Below are positions 6,371-13,126 of a stretch of 64,000 bases of DNA, piece by piece. The stretch is from Roseateles violae (GTDB lineage Bacteria; Pseudomonadota; Gammaproteobacteria; Burkholderiales; Burkholderiaceae_C). The notes under the pieces are model-generated. The model saw only the letters and a list, made by a program, of their open reading frames with translations. It was not told the origin of the DNA and did not search any database. Positions within the stretch are counted from its first letter, which is position 1. Every line of letters starts with the position of its first letter. A program made the translations under genes and the position numbers. The stretch spans positions 1-64,000 of the forward strand of contig NZ_JAUHHC010000004.1 of NCBI RefSeq assembly GCF_030410485.1. Reading direction: 5' to 3'.

Positions 6371-6702
6371 CCGTAGACGGCCACGTAGTAGGTCGGATGG
6401 TCGGTGAGCGCGCCGCCGGACGCATTGCTGGTCGTCAGCGCGATAGTCGTCGCGCTGCTGATGGTCGATTTGAAATTGGGCGCGGCGGCGTTGTCCGCGG
6501 ACGCCTGCATGGCGGTGGTCACGATGACGTCGGTACTTGGCATCGCCTGCGCCATCGTCAGCGTGTAGGTGCCGGCCGCGGTGCGCGCGACAGTGATTCC
6601 GGAGCCCTTGACTAGCGCGCCGGTGGCGCCCTTGAACAGCGCCCAGCCCAGCAGCGCCAGGCCCGGCACCTGGCCACCAATGATCGATCCACTCAAAGCC
6701 AT
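6367..6702 (-). CDS. Putative minor structural protein (111 aa)
   Basis: A hydrophobic N-terminal segment (GQVPGLALLGWALFKGATGALV) precedes a beta-rich, Thr/Ser/Ala-rich domain (TAAGTYTLTMAQAMPSTDVIVTTAMQ...HPTYYVAVYG) resembling knob-like phage surface domains. It overlaps the transglycosylase gene by four bases. Its place in the late part of the operon suggests a virion component. No specific family is recognised. Confidence 0.62.
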   Translation of the reverse strand: MALSGSIIGGQVPGLALLGWALFKGATGALVKGSGITVARTAAGTYTLTMAQAMPSTDVIVTTAMQASADNAAAPNFKSTISSATTIALTTSNASGGALTDHPTYYVAVYG

Positions 6703-6704
6703 GG

Positions 6705-7280
6705 TCAGCCCTCCACCGTCAGCACGTTGGCGTTGTTGGCCAGATCGCCGATCGCATAGATCGCCCCGGTCGGCACGACGGCGGGCTCATAGTTGCCGCC
6801 CGGCCCGATGCGGATGCCGTTGGCCTGCGTCGCGGCCGCTCCGAAGTTGATCCAAATGGAGCCGGTCGAGTCCTTGTTCTGGATCAGCAGATAGGCGCGG
6901 GTGCCGCTGGCCGCCAGCAGCTGCGCGCTGGCGTTGGTGACGGTTTTCGCGGTGTTGGCGAAGGCGGCCGAGGTAGGCAGCTTGTTGGCGACCATGGTCG
7001 TGCCGACCTGGCCGGACAGCGAGACGCGCGAGACGCTCACCTTGCCGACGCCGATGCGCACCGAGCCGACCGCGCCGGCGACCGGCGTGACCTCGATCAT
7101 CGTCACATAGGCCGGCAGCTCGGCCGAGTCGCCGGGCAGCCATTCGCCCAGGTCCTGGCCGTCTGCGCGGATGCGCACCAGCGCATTGATGGCGCCGCTG
7201 GTTTCGGCCTCGTAGCGGATGTAGGACGCCTGCGCGTTGATCTGCCGGCCGCCGCCGTCGAACGTGAAATTCTGGAACAT
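6705..7280 (-). CDS. Putative vertex or spike beta-sandwich protein (191 aa)
   Basis: It starts MFQNFTFDGGGRQINAQASYIRY. Two beta-rich halves are apparent. The N-terminal half is built around YEAETSGAINALVRIRADGQDLGEWLPGDSA. The C-terminal half contains AYLLIQNKDSTGSIWINFGAAATQANGIRI, a pattern seen in phage structural proteins. It has no membrane segment. Position and fold suggest a vertex or receptor-binding protein, analogous to PM2 P1, but this is inference. Confidence 0.6.
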   Translation of the reverse strand: MFQNFTFDGGGRQINAQASYIRYEAETSGAINALVRIRADGQDLGEWLPGDSAELPAYVTMIEVTPVAGAVGSVRIGVGKVSVSRVSLSGQVGTTMVANKLPTSAAFANTAKTVTNASAQLLAASGTRAYLLIQNKDSTGSIWINFGAAATQANGIRIGPGGNYEPAVVPTGAIYAIGDLANNANVLTVEG

Positions 7281-7284
7281 GGGG

Positions 7285-8106
7285 TCAGCCCTTTCGGAAG
7301 ACCACGGCAGCGGCGACGACGGCGACGGCCGCCAGCGCTGCAATGGTCAGAGTCTTGTTGCCGTTAGCCTGGCTGGCGGCCGACGAGTAGGCGGCCTGGG
7401 CGGTGCCGGCGGCCTGGTCGGCCTGGCGCTGCGCGGAGCCGATCAGCGATTCGGTGAGCTTGGCCATCGTGCCGATGCCCTCGCTGGCGAATCCCATCGC
7501 ATCGTTGGCCGACTTGAAGGCCTGCGTGTTGCTGCTCTTGGCGAAGTCGAGCGCATCGCGCTGGCTGGCCGTTACCGTGGACATGGCCGATTCCTGCGCC
7601 CTCACCGCTGCGCTGGCGGCCATGCTGGCGTTGTCGCTGCTGATGCGGGCGATCTGCTCGGCCAGCCGCGACTGCTCCAGGGCCACGTCTCGCATGCCGG
7701 CAATGGCGCCGCCATCGGTCACGTTCTGGGTCCAGCTGTTGTGGCTGTCCTGCGTCCAGGTCGTGTTGCCGCTGTTCCGAGAGTCGGTGTTCTGCGTCCA
7801 GCTGGTGTTGCCGCTGTTGTCGTAGCTGCGCGAGCTGCTGTCGCTCAGGTTCGTCGTCTGCGTCCAGCTGGTGTTGCCGCTGTTGCTGGCGTCGGTGGTC
7901 TGGTTCCAGGTCGTGTTGCCGCTGTCCACCGTCGAGCGGTTGTCGGCGATCGACTGCTGCCATTGGCTGCTGGTGGTCTGGTTCCAGTTGACCGAGCTGT
8001 CGAGCGTGCCCGAGCCGATCACCCCGCCGCCGGCGTCGTTGACCTGGCGCGAGTCGTAGTAGGTCTGCTTGGTGTCGTTGACCGTGTCGTTACTGCGGGA
8101 GCCCAT
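7285..8106 (-). CDS. Repeat-containing virion protein with C-terminal membrane anchor (273 aa)
   Basis: Residues about 40-130 carry imperfect repeats built on SGNT(T/S)W(N/T)Q (four clear copies at SGNTTWNQ, SGNTSWTQ, SGNTSWTQ and SGNTTWTQ), probably an elongated beta structure. Next comes a long Ala-rich helical region (residues about 135-245). The C-terminus is a membrane helix, LTIAALAAVAVVAAAVVF, ending RKG. This shape, fibre-like head plus helical stalk plus membrane anchor, fits a spike or tube protein of a membrane-containing phage. Function inferred. Confidence 0.68.
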   Translation of the reverse strand: MGSRSNDTVNDTKQTYYDSRQVNDAGGGVIGSGTLDSSVNWNQTTSSQWQQSIADNRSTVDSGNTTWNQTTDASNSGNTSWTQTTNLSDSSSRSYDNSGNTSWTQNTDSRNSGNTTWTQDSHNSWTQNVTDGGAIAGMRDVALEQSRLAEQIARISSDNASMAASAAVRAQESAMSTVTASQRDALDFAKSSNTQAFKSANDAMGFASEGIGTMAKLTESLIGSAQRQADQAAGTAQAAYSSAASQANGNKTLTIAALAAVAVVAAAVVFRKG

Positions 8107-8509
8107 GGGCTACCTCCTTTCGCATCACGTAGCCGGCCACCTGGTAGCCGGCCCGCTTGAGTTTCTTGACGAGGCCAGGGCGACGCGTCGTGCAGGTCAG
8201 CGCGCGGGCGCCGCCAGGGCCGACCGCTTGCAGCTGCGCCCATGCGTCGATGACGCTGGTCAGGTCGTAGCCCGGAAGGCCGCCGGCCGCCGTCACGGTG
8301 ATGACGGCGCCGTCGCTGTAGCTGTCCCGCCGAGCCGCGAAAGCGCCGACCAGGCGGTCAGCGTCCCAAAGCTCGAAGAGGCAGCAGCCGCCGACCAGGT
8401 CGACCAGCTGGCCGCCCTGCTCCGGGCCGGCGCCGACCTCAAAGGCCAGCGCCCGCGCCAGCAGCGGGCCGGCCAGGGTCAGGTCATTGACCTGGCGAAC
8501 GGCGATCAC
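8090..8509 (-). CDS. GNAT-like small protein (139 aa)
   Basis: It starts at a GTG overlapping the preceding TGA (GTGA), which fixes the start. The C-terminal CTTRRPGLVKKLKRAGYQVAGYVMRKEV resembles the end of acetyltransferase-like (GNAT) folds found as accessory genes in phages. The first half contains DLVGGCCLFELWDADRLVGAFAARRD. No complete acetyl-CoA pyrophosphate loop is seen, so enzyme activity is uncertain. Confidence 0.62.
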   Translation of the reverse strand: MIAVRQVNDLTLAGPLLARALAFEVGAGPEQGGQLVDLVGGCCLFELWDADRLVGAFAARRDSYSDGAVITVTAAGGLPGYDLTSVIDAWAQLQAVGPGGARALTCTTRRPGLVKKLKRAGYQVAGYVMRKEVAHGLPQ

Positions 8510-8829
8510 TTGCCGCCCTTCTTCTTGATGAAGACCATCCCCAGCAGCAGCAGGGCGAGCGGCCACATGACGCCGGCCTGGCTGGCGGTATTGGCGAGCG
8601 GCATAGTGGCCTGGCCGCTCAAGTCCGCGCCGGCGCCGCTGCGCGCGCCGCCGGTGGCCTTGCTGCTGCCGGTACTGACCGTCCAGCCGGAGGCATCGAA
8701 CGATGACCGGGCATCGTTGAAGCCGCCGGAGGTGGACGGGCCGCCGCCGCCGCCGCCAATCGCATCGCCCAGGCCTTTACCCAGCCCGCCGGCCAGGTTG
8801 TTCAGCGCGGGCATGAACAACTCCAGCAT
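8506..8829 (-). CDS. Gly-rich tail-anchored membrane protein (107 aa)
   Basis: A Gly/Ser-rich N-terminal two-thirds (GGLGKGLGDAIGGGGGGPSTSGG) is followed by a C-terminal helix (VMWPLALLLLGMVFI) and a basic end, KKKGGK. Tail-anchored, glycine-rich proteins are typical of the internal membranes of PM2/PRD1-type phages. It lies two genes from the capsid gene, so a structural role is likely. Confidence 0.68.
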   Translation of the reverse strand: MLELFMPALNNLAGGLGKGLGDAIGGGGGGPSTSGGFNDARSSFDASGWTVSTGSSKATGGARSGAGADLSGQATMPLANTASQAGVMWPLALLLLGMVFIKKKGGK

Positions 8830-8831
8830 CG

Positions 8832-9194
8832 TCAGGACTTCGCCAGGAAGTAGACGACGCCGGCGACCATTAGCAGCGGCAGGATGGCGCTCAGGTTGAG
8901 CGTGGCCACCTGCTGGCCGGTCTGGGTGCGAGTGACCGCGCCATAGCCGGCGATGCCGTTCTGCGTCGTGCCCAGCATCGGCTGCGGCATGCGGCCGATC
9001 ATCCGGCTTTGCAGGTCGTAGTCGATGTAGCGGCTGAGCGTGCCGGTCGCCAGCGATGCGAGCTGCTGGTAGGCGCTCGAATTGGTGTCGACCGGGCTCT
9101 GCACGTAGTAGGCGCCGGAGCTATCGCCCACGCCATCGTTCGACGGGTCGCCGGAGTAGCCGCCGCCCGTCAGGGAGTCGAGTAGTGCGCCCAT
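8832..9194 (-). CDS. Tail-anchored membrane protein next to the capsid gene (120 aa)
   Basis: It starts MGALLDSLTGGGYSGDPSND, with a polar region and a C-terminal helix (LSAILPLLMVAGVVYFLA) ending KS. It has a strong ribosome-binding site (AGGAGGGGCGC before ATG). It is the first gene after the capsid gene, separated from it by a terminator-like hairpin. Likely a virion membrane protein. Confidence 0.7.
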   Translation of the reverse strand: MGALLDSLTGGGYSGDPSNDGVGDSSGAYYVQSPVDTNSSAYQQLASLATGTLSRYIDYDLQSRMIGRMPQPMLGTTQNGIAGYGAVTRTQTGQQVATLNLSAILPLLMVAGVVYFLAKS

Positions 9195-9204
9195 GCGCCC
9201 CTCC

Positions 9205-9246
9205 TAAAAATGCGCGCAGGCCCGCGCCCGGTCAGGGGCGCAGGCC
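9205..9246 (-). terminator. Terminator-like hairpin after the capsid gene
   Basis: On the minus strand the imperfect stem AGGCCTGCGCCC / GGGCGCGGGCCT is followed by a TTTTT run (plus-strand AAAAA at 9206-9210). It may partly terminate transcription, so that capsid mRNA exceeds that of the downstream genes. Confidence 0.55.
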
Positions 9247-9257
9247 TGGCCGGTTCA

Positions 9258-10109
9258 TCACAGGTTGCCGGGGGTGTCCAGCACTTCGGCGATGGCGTAG
9301 AGGGTGTCGCCGGCGCCCAAGGCGTAGTTGATTTCCAGCGAGCGCGCATCGGCCGTGCTCATGGCCGCGCTGTGGACGTTGTCGGCGATGAAGTCGGTCA
9401 CATAGACCTTGCTCTGCGGGACCTTCTTCATCTCCTGCTGGTAGAAGCGGGCGTCCTTGCAGGCCACGCGGTCCCAGACGGCAATGCCGTTCTTCTTGAC
9501 CTCGACCGTCTGGATATTGCCGTCGGTCGACGCGCCCCAATCGGCGCCGGTGTAGAAGTTGTAAATCCGCTGGACCAGCGCGCCCTTGAACTGCGGCGTC
9601 CAGGTGACGGCCGTGCCGCCGTTGCTCGGGATCTGGATCTTGACCAGCTTCTTCACCAGCTGGCCGCGCGGGTCCGGGTTGCGCGGGTCGAACTGCAGCG
9701 TGGTGAAGTAGCCCATCGCGTACAGCGCAGGCGTGCCGGCGCCGGCGGTGTTCATCACCTCGATGAACATATCCTGGCCGCCCAGGGCCGGAATGTCGTA
9801 GCCGCCGACTTCCTTGGCGTCCGGGCTCAGCGCGTCGCGTTCGGTGAAGTCGATGGTCAGGCTGTCGGCCTGGTCAAAGATGCCCTTGTATTTGTTGATC
9901 TTGTCCAGCTCGGCGGCGCTCAGCGGGCCCCAGACGGTACGGGAGCCGACCTTGACGACGATTTCGGAGATGGTCGCCTTGGTCAGCGAGTTGGCGCCGA
10001 TGAACTTCAGCGTGACGCGGGCCAGCGTCATGTCATAGCGCGGGATGGCCAGCGTGGCGCGGGTGCCGTTGGCAACGGGATTGAACGGGGGGAGGCGAAG
10101 AGGAATCAT
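9258..10109 (-). CDS. Major capsid protein, PM2 P2-like double jelly-roll
   Basis: It builds the icosahedral shell. The 283-residue length is close to PM2 P2 (about 269). The order of segments parallels P2: a short N-terminal strand, VTLKFIGANSLTKATISEIVVKV, a helix-rich insertion AAELDKINKYKG, strands around LTIDFTER, then a second jelly-roll (YNFYTGADWGASTDGNIQTVEVKKNG, VYVTDFIADNVHSAAMSTADARSLEINYALGAG). There is no signal peptide or membrane helix. It is the largest gene in the structural block and is flanked by small membrane proteins and the ATPase, as in tailless double jelly-roll phages. Family assignment comes from recall of the P2 pattern and not from a database search. Confidence 0.82.
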   Translation of the reverse strand: MIPLRLPPFNPVANGTRATLAIPRYDMTLARVTLKFIGANSLTKATISEIVVKVGSRTVWGPLSAAELDKINKYKGIFDQADSLTIDFTERDALSPDAKEVGGYDIPALGGQDMFIEVMNTAGAGTPALYAMGYFTTLQFDPRNPDPRGQLVKKLVKIQIPSNGGTAVTWTPQFKGALVQRIYNFYTGADWGASTDGNIQTVEVKKNGIAVWDRVACKDARFYQQEMKKVPQSKVYVTDFIADNVHSAAMSTADARSLEINYALGAGDTLYAIAEVLDTPGNL

Positions 10110-10154
10110 GCTCTGGTGTGGTCAGGTTGTCGGGAGGCGATCAGCGTGGCGCGA

Positions 10155-10277
10155 TCACTTCGGCAGGTAGTCGCCGACCACGGGCACAGCGATGAACTTG
10201 CGCTGAACGAATGCGACGGTGGCGAATGCCGCCAGCGCAACGGCAGCGGTCATCAGATGGGCCTTGGAAATGGGCAT
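10155..10277 (-). CDS. Tiny membrane protein between ATPase and capsid genes (40 aa)
   Basis: It starts MPISKAHLMTAAVALAAF with one helix (MTAAVALAAFATVAFV), then a basic/aromatic tail ending VVGDYLPK. A good ribosome-binding site (AAGGACTGACCCC before ATG) supports it. PM2 also encodes very small membrane proteins near its capsid gene. Likely a virion membrane component. Confidence 0.68.
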   Translation of the reverse strand: MPISKAHLMTAAVALAAFATVAFVQRKFIAVPVVGDYLPK

Positions 10278-10370
10278 GGGGTCAGTCCTTGCGGGTTGGG
10301 TTGGTGGGTGTCACAGGTCGCCACTTTTCCCGTCCCCTGCCCTGCCGGCCAGGTCTGCCCGTCTCTATGG

Positions 10371-10407
10371 AAAACGGCCCAGCGTCTATAGAGGCCGGGC
10401 CGTTTTT
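10371..10407. terminator. Bidirectional terminator hairpin between ATPase and capsid modules
   Basis: AAAACGGCCC (10371-10380) pairs with GGGCCGTTTT (10397-10406), giving U-runs on both strands. The loop contains CTATAGAGGCC, a motif repeated at 10423 and 12714. The gap 10278-10422 holds no gene that I can support. Confidence 0.82.
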
Positions 10408-10422
10408 CTATGGAGAGCGCGC

Positions 10423-11079
10423 CTATAGAGGCCGTCGCTTTTTCGCCCGGGGGCTTGACCCGCCGAGGCTCACCCGTCCATGGGCGCGCGCCTTGGTCGC
10501 CTTCACGTATTCGATGAACTCGAACTGCGCGAGCGCGTCTATGTCCTCGGCCGAGCAGCCCATGTGCGCCGCGGCGGCCTGGCGGTGCCGCGGCTCGCCC
10601 AGATAGCCAACGTGCATATGGGTCGCATTGCCCAGCGAGGCCTTGTCGATGAAGGCCGGCGACTGGCTGCACCAATAGAGCGTGAGGCCCTGGTGATGGC
10701 GGCCGCGCGTGTTCAGCTTGCGCCAGGCGGGCGGCGCGTAGCTGGGCGCGGTCACATCGGCCAATTCCTCTACCACGATGGTCGCGCCGACGAAGTGATA
10801 GACCAGCAGGCACCAGGCTTCAAACTCGGCGCGCAGCTGCTTGTCGGTGCGCGAGCGCGGGACGTAGCGAATGCGGGCCTTCGGGTTGCGCTGCAGCGTG
10901 GCCAGCAACTCGGCCAGGCTGGCGACCTGGCCGGCGACCTGGTCATATTCGTCATTGGTGTCCCAGATGATGAGCGGGGCCGGCCGCAGCTGCGCCAGGC
11001 GCTGCTTGAGCCATACCCCCTTGCCCATCTCGGAAGCCGCCAGGACGGCCCAGCTTTCGCCCTTGCGATCAGCCGCCAT
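10423..11079 (-). CDS. Packaging-type ATPase, FtsK/HerA-like (PM2 P9-type)
   Basis: Probably powers genome packaging into the preformed capsid. The N-terminal ASEMGKGVWLKQRL is a deviant Walker A: the Lys is kept, but the Ser/Thr after it is Gly. It is followed by LIIWDTNDEYD. The Walker B is TIVVEELADV around residue 100. Then comes a polar segment ending LTLYWCSQSP, typical of the Gln-containing sensor strand of this family. Length (218 aa) fits the compact ATPases of tailless phages (PM2 P9, PRD1 P9). The gene is two genes upstream of the capsid gene, the usual neighbourhood. The C-terminus is very basic (KKRRPL). Confidence 0.8.
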   Translation of the reverse strand: MAADRKGESWAVLAASEMGKGVWLKQRLAQLRPAPLIIWDTNDEYDQVAGQVASLAELLATLQRNPKARIRYVPRSRTDKQLRAEFEAWCLLVYHFVGATIVVEELADVTAPSYAPPAWRKLNTRGRHHQGLTLYWCSQSPAFIDKASLGNATHMHVGYLGEPRHRQAAAAHMGCSAEDIDALAQFEFIEYVKATKARAHGRVSLGGSSPRAKKRRPL

Positions 11080-11207
11080 CAGTAGCCGATGCGCAGGGTC
11101 AGGTGCAGAGGGCCCAGCGCAACGAAGAACCGGCGGCCGGAGTAGCCGAGGCCAATGACCAGGTGGCGCGGCATGATCGACGTCTCGAAGATCAGCCGCT
11201 TGCTCAT
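11079..11207 (-). CDS. Small protein (42 aa)
   Basis: It starts MSKRLIFETSIMPRHLVIGLG and ends LGPLHLTLRIGY. Mixed basic and hydrophobic, probably beta-rich, with no clear membrane helix. It overlaps both neighbours (ATGA upstream, TGATG into the ATPase gene), which supports translation. Function unknown. Confidence 0.58.
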   Translation of the reverse strand: MSKRLIFETSIMPRHLVIGLGYSGRRFFVALGPLHLTLRIGY

Positions 11208-11731
11208 GCCGTCACCTCGGCCGGCCGCTGCGCCTGTTGCGTCTGCTGCGCTTGTACGCCGGCGGGGCCGCCGCCGCGGGCGGCCAGCTGGCGGGCGCGG
11301 GCCTCCTGCGCTTGGGCCTGCAGCCGCGCGCTGCGCTCTTGCCAGACCATGAAGGCCGGCACGGCGATGGCGGCGCCCAGCTTCAACTCGGGGCCGGTGG
11401 CGATGTTGCGATGGAAGGTCCAGCCGTATTTCTCGGCGCACTCCAGGTAGGCGCCGGCGATCTCGCCGCAGGCCTCGGGCGTGTAGTAGCGCGGCAGGGC
11501 CGGCTCCACATAGCCGCCGAACTTCACCGCCAGGCACAGAGCCGCGGAGATCTCGCCCAGTTCGCGCTCGGCCTGGTCGGCCGCTGCGGCGGTCTGCTGG
11601 GCGGCGGCCTCGGCCATGCCGGGCAGGCCGGCGCCGGCGTCGATCTGAGAGTCAGCCGCCGCCGCGATGGCGGCCAGGTCGGCGGGGATGGCGCCGCCCT
11701 CGGGCGCCAGGTCTTGCGTGTCGGTGGTCAT
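11204..11731 (-). CDS. Ala-rich phage protein (175 aa)
   Basis: Residues 1-65 are acidic and Ala-rich. A central domain contains LCLAVKFGGYVEPALPRYYTPEACGEIAGAY and EKYGWTFHRNIATGPE. A hydrophobic segment (KLGAAIAVPAFMVW) lies around residues 118-132, followed by a Gln/Ala/Arg-rich coiled tail. One membrane segment followed by a charged helix suggests a virion membrane protein or scaffold. The protein is not recognised. It overlaps its neighbours by four bases on each side. Confidence 0.65.
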   Translation of the reverse strand: MTTDTQDLAPEGGAIPADLAAIAAAADSQIDAGAGLPGMAEAAAQQTAAAADQAERELGEISAALCLAVKFGGYVEPALPRYYTPEACGEIAGAYLECAEKYGWTFHRNIATGPELKLGAAIAVPAFMVWQERSARLQAQAQEARARQLAARGGGPAGVQAQQTQQAQRPAEVTA

Positions 11732-12075
11732 TGGGTGTTCGTGGCGTTGAGCAGCGTGTCGAAGAAGCCGGCGCGCTTCACCGGCGCGGCCGGCGTGGGC
11801 GCCGCTGCCGGCTGGGCCTGCGTGGCGGCTTTCGGTGCGGGCGGCGCATCGGTCTTGACGATGATGGGTTGATCGGTCGCCGGCGGCTCGGGCATGGCGC
11901 CGGTTTCCGGGCGGGTGTTCGCCAGGATCGCGCGGGCCTGCTGGCCGTTCTTGGCCGTGGTCATCATTCCGCAGTCAGGGCAGTGGACATAGGGCAGCTT
12001 GCCCTCGTTGCGCTTGACATGCGGGGCGGCGAAGCCGCACAGGCACGGCCTGGTAAGGCGACCGATCAACGACAT
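11728..12075 (-). CDS. Zinc-ribbon-like protein with Pro/Ala tail (115 aa)
   Basis: The N-terminal CLCGFAAPH ... YVHCPDCGMM forms two CxC/CxxC pairs about 20 residues apart, typical of a zinc ribbon. The second half is disordered, rich in Pro and Ala, and ends FFDTLLNATNTQ. A strong ribosome-binding site (AGGAGGGCTAAGC before ATG) precedes it. Possible nucleic-acid-binding protein; role unknown. Confidence 0.68.
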   Translation of the reverse strand: MSLIGRLTRPCLCGFAAPHVKRNEGKLPYVHCPDCGMMTTAKNGQQARAILANTRPETGAMPEPPATDQPIIVKTDAPPAPKAATQAQPAAAPTPAAPVKRAGFFDTLLNATNTQ

Positions 12076-12077
12076 GC

Positions 12078-12485
12078 TTAGCCCTCCTGCGGCGTGTTGG
12101 CCAGCTCGACCAGGTCGGCGACCTGGTCGCCCATGCGGTCGACGGTCATGGCCATGGTTTCGAGGGCCTGGCGCAGCTCGCCGGTGGTCTGCGCGACGGT
12201 GCCGATGGCGGCGACGGCGACATTCACCGAGTCGATCGTCAGGCACGCCGTGGCGACCTGGTCGCGCAGCTGCGTGAACTCGACCGAACCCGGCGGCAGC
12301 GGCGTGGCCTCTTCGGCGGCTTTCACCGCGTCGGCGACCTGGTCGCGGATCTGGTCCAGGCCGGTGCGGAAGGTCGAGAAGCGCTCGGCGTGTTCCGGGC
12401 GCACGGCGCCAATGGCGTGGATCTCGGCGGCAGCGCCGACCAATGCCGCCACGGCGGCCAGGATGGGGGTGAGGGTTGCTTTCAA
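12078..12485 (-). CDS. Exported or anchored coiled-coil protein (135 aa)
   Basis: It starts at a TTG that overlaps the preceding TGA (TTGA). The N-terminus (LTPILAAVAALVGAAAEI) is a signal-anchor-like helix. The remainder is long amphipathic helices with regular hydrophobic spacing (LDQIRDQVADAVKAAEEA, MGDQVADLVELA). It resembles stalk-like or spanin-like helical proteins, but no family is recognised. Confidence 0.62.
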   Translation of the reverse strand: MKATLTPILAAVAALVGAAAEIHAIGAVRPEHAERFSTFRTGLDQIRDQVADAVKAAEEATPLPPGSVEFTQLRDQVATACLTIDSVNVAVAAIGTVAQTTGELRQALETMAMTVDRMGDQVADLVELANTPQEG

Positions 12486-12625
12486 GCGTTGGGCTCCTGG
12501 GGGTTGCAGGACCGGCGCTCAAGCTCGGCCAGGCGCTTTTCGATGGCGTCCAGGCGGTCGAGCAATGCAGACAGAACCGGCCGAACGAAGGCCGGGGCGA
12601 AGTGGAGAAGGTTGCGCGGGTCCAT
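12482..12625 (-). CDS. Small coiled-coil protein (47 aa)
   Basis: It starts MDPRNLLHFAPAFVRPVLSA, then LLDRLDAIEKRLAELERRSC, a clear heptad pattern, and a short Pro/Asn tail. It overlaps the next gene by four bases. The short helix could mediate dimerisation of a regulatory or scaffolding partner. Unknown function. Confidence 0.55.
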   Translation of the reverse strand: MDPRNLLHFAPAFVRPVLSALLDRLDAIEKRLAELERRSCNPQEPNA

Positions 12626-12650
12626 AGGCCAGCAGGTTGCCGCCTATGGG

Positions 12651-12673
12651 GGTGGCTCACAAGATGAGCCACC
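12651..12673. promoter_or_regulatory. Perfect 9-bp hairpin between two operon genes
   Basis: GGTGGCTCA (12651-12659) and TGAGCCACC (12665-12673) flank a 5-base loop, with no U-run. It lies in the 88-base gap 12626-12713, one of the few gaps in the operon, and may be an RNA processing or regulatory hairpin. Confidence 0.45.
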
Positions 12674-12713
12674 AGTCGACCGCGCCGGATCTTGCGCGGC
12701 TCTATGGATTCGC

Positions 12714-12926
12714 CTATAGAGGCCAGGCCCCGTGCGGCGGGTCGATGCGTGAAGCCGCGGCGCAATAGGCCGGGCCGCAGAGCGGGCAGAGGATGTCCCA
12801 CTGCGGGCCGGTCCAGCCGTCATGCCGCAGCAGCAGGCCGCGCAGGTAGCCGGCCGGCCGTTCGTAGGGGGTCGGGCCGCGCAGGTAGCCGGCCGGCCGT
12901 TCGTAGGGGGTCGGGCCGCGCGTCAT
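12714..12926 (-). CDS. Small Cys-containing protein with an internal 13-aa duplication (70 aa)
   Basis: It starts at the ATG overlapping the preceding stop (ATGA). Residues 4-16 and 17-29 are the same 13-residue unit, GPTPYERPAGYLR, from a 39-bp tandem duplication. It then continues with LLLRHDGWTGPQWDILCPLCGPAYC, a CPLC zinc-knuckle-like motif. The stop lies in a CCTCTATAG sequence also found at the end of the ATPase gene. Function unknown; the duplication looks recent. Confidence 0.62.
   Translation of the reverse strand: MTRGPTPYERPAGYLRGPTPYERPAGYLRGLLLRHDGWTGPQWDILCPLCGPAYCAAASRIDPPHGAWPL
12841..12918. repeat. Two exact tandem copies of a 39-bp unit
   Basis: Copies 12841-12879 and 12880-12918 are identical and in frame, adding exactly 13 codons to the overlapping leftward gene. 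Confidence 0.93.
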
Positions 12927-13126
12927 TGGGCGCGGCTGGCCAGCCAGGCAAACGGATCGTGCCAGCTGTAGCGCCAGCAGTGGCGCTGGGCCGCCGTGGC
13001 GGCGTCCATCCATTGGCGCCGGCCCTCCCGGGCCAGGTCGGGGCCAATAGCGGCCCTATGGGGCGTTTTTCCGGGCTGGGTGATGCCCTGCCCTGCCCTT
13101 GCCCGTTTAATCGCGTCCTGGTTCAT
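12923..13126 (-). CDS. Hypothetical phage protein (67 aa)
   Basis: It starts MNQDAIKRARAGQGITQPGK at an ATG that overlaps the stop of the replication-type gene (ATGA), and its own stop overlaps the next ATG (ATGA). Basic, Trp-rich towards the C-terminus (CWRYSWHDPFAWLAS). No domain recognised. The coupling on both sides is the main evidence. Confidence 0.58.
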   Translation of the reverse strand: MNQDAIKRARAGQGITQPGKTPHRAAIGPDLAREGRRQWMDAATAAQRHCWRYSWHDPFAWLASRAQ

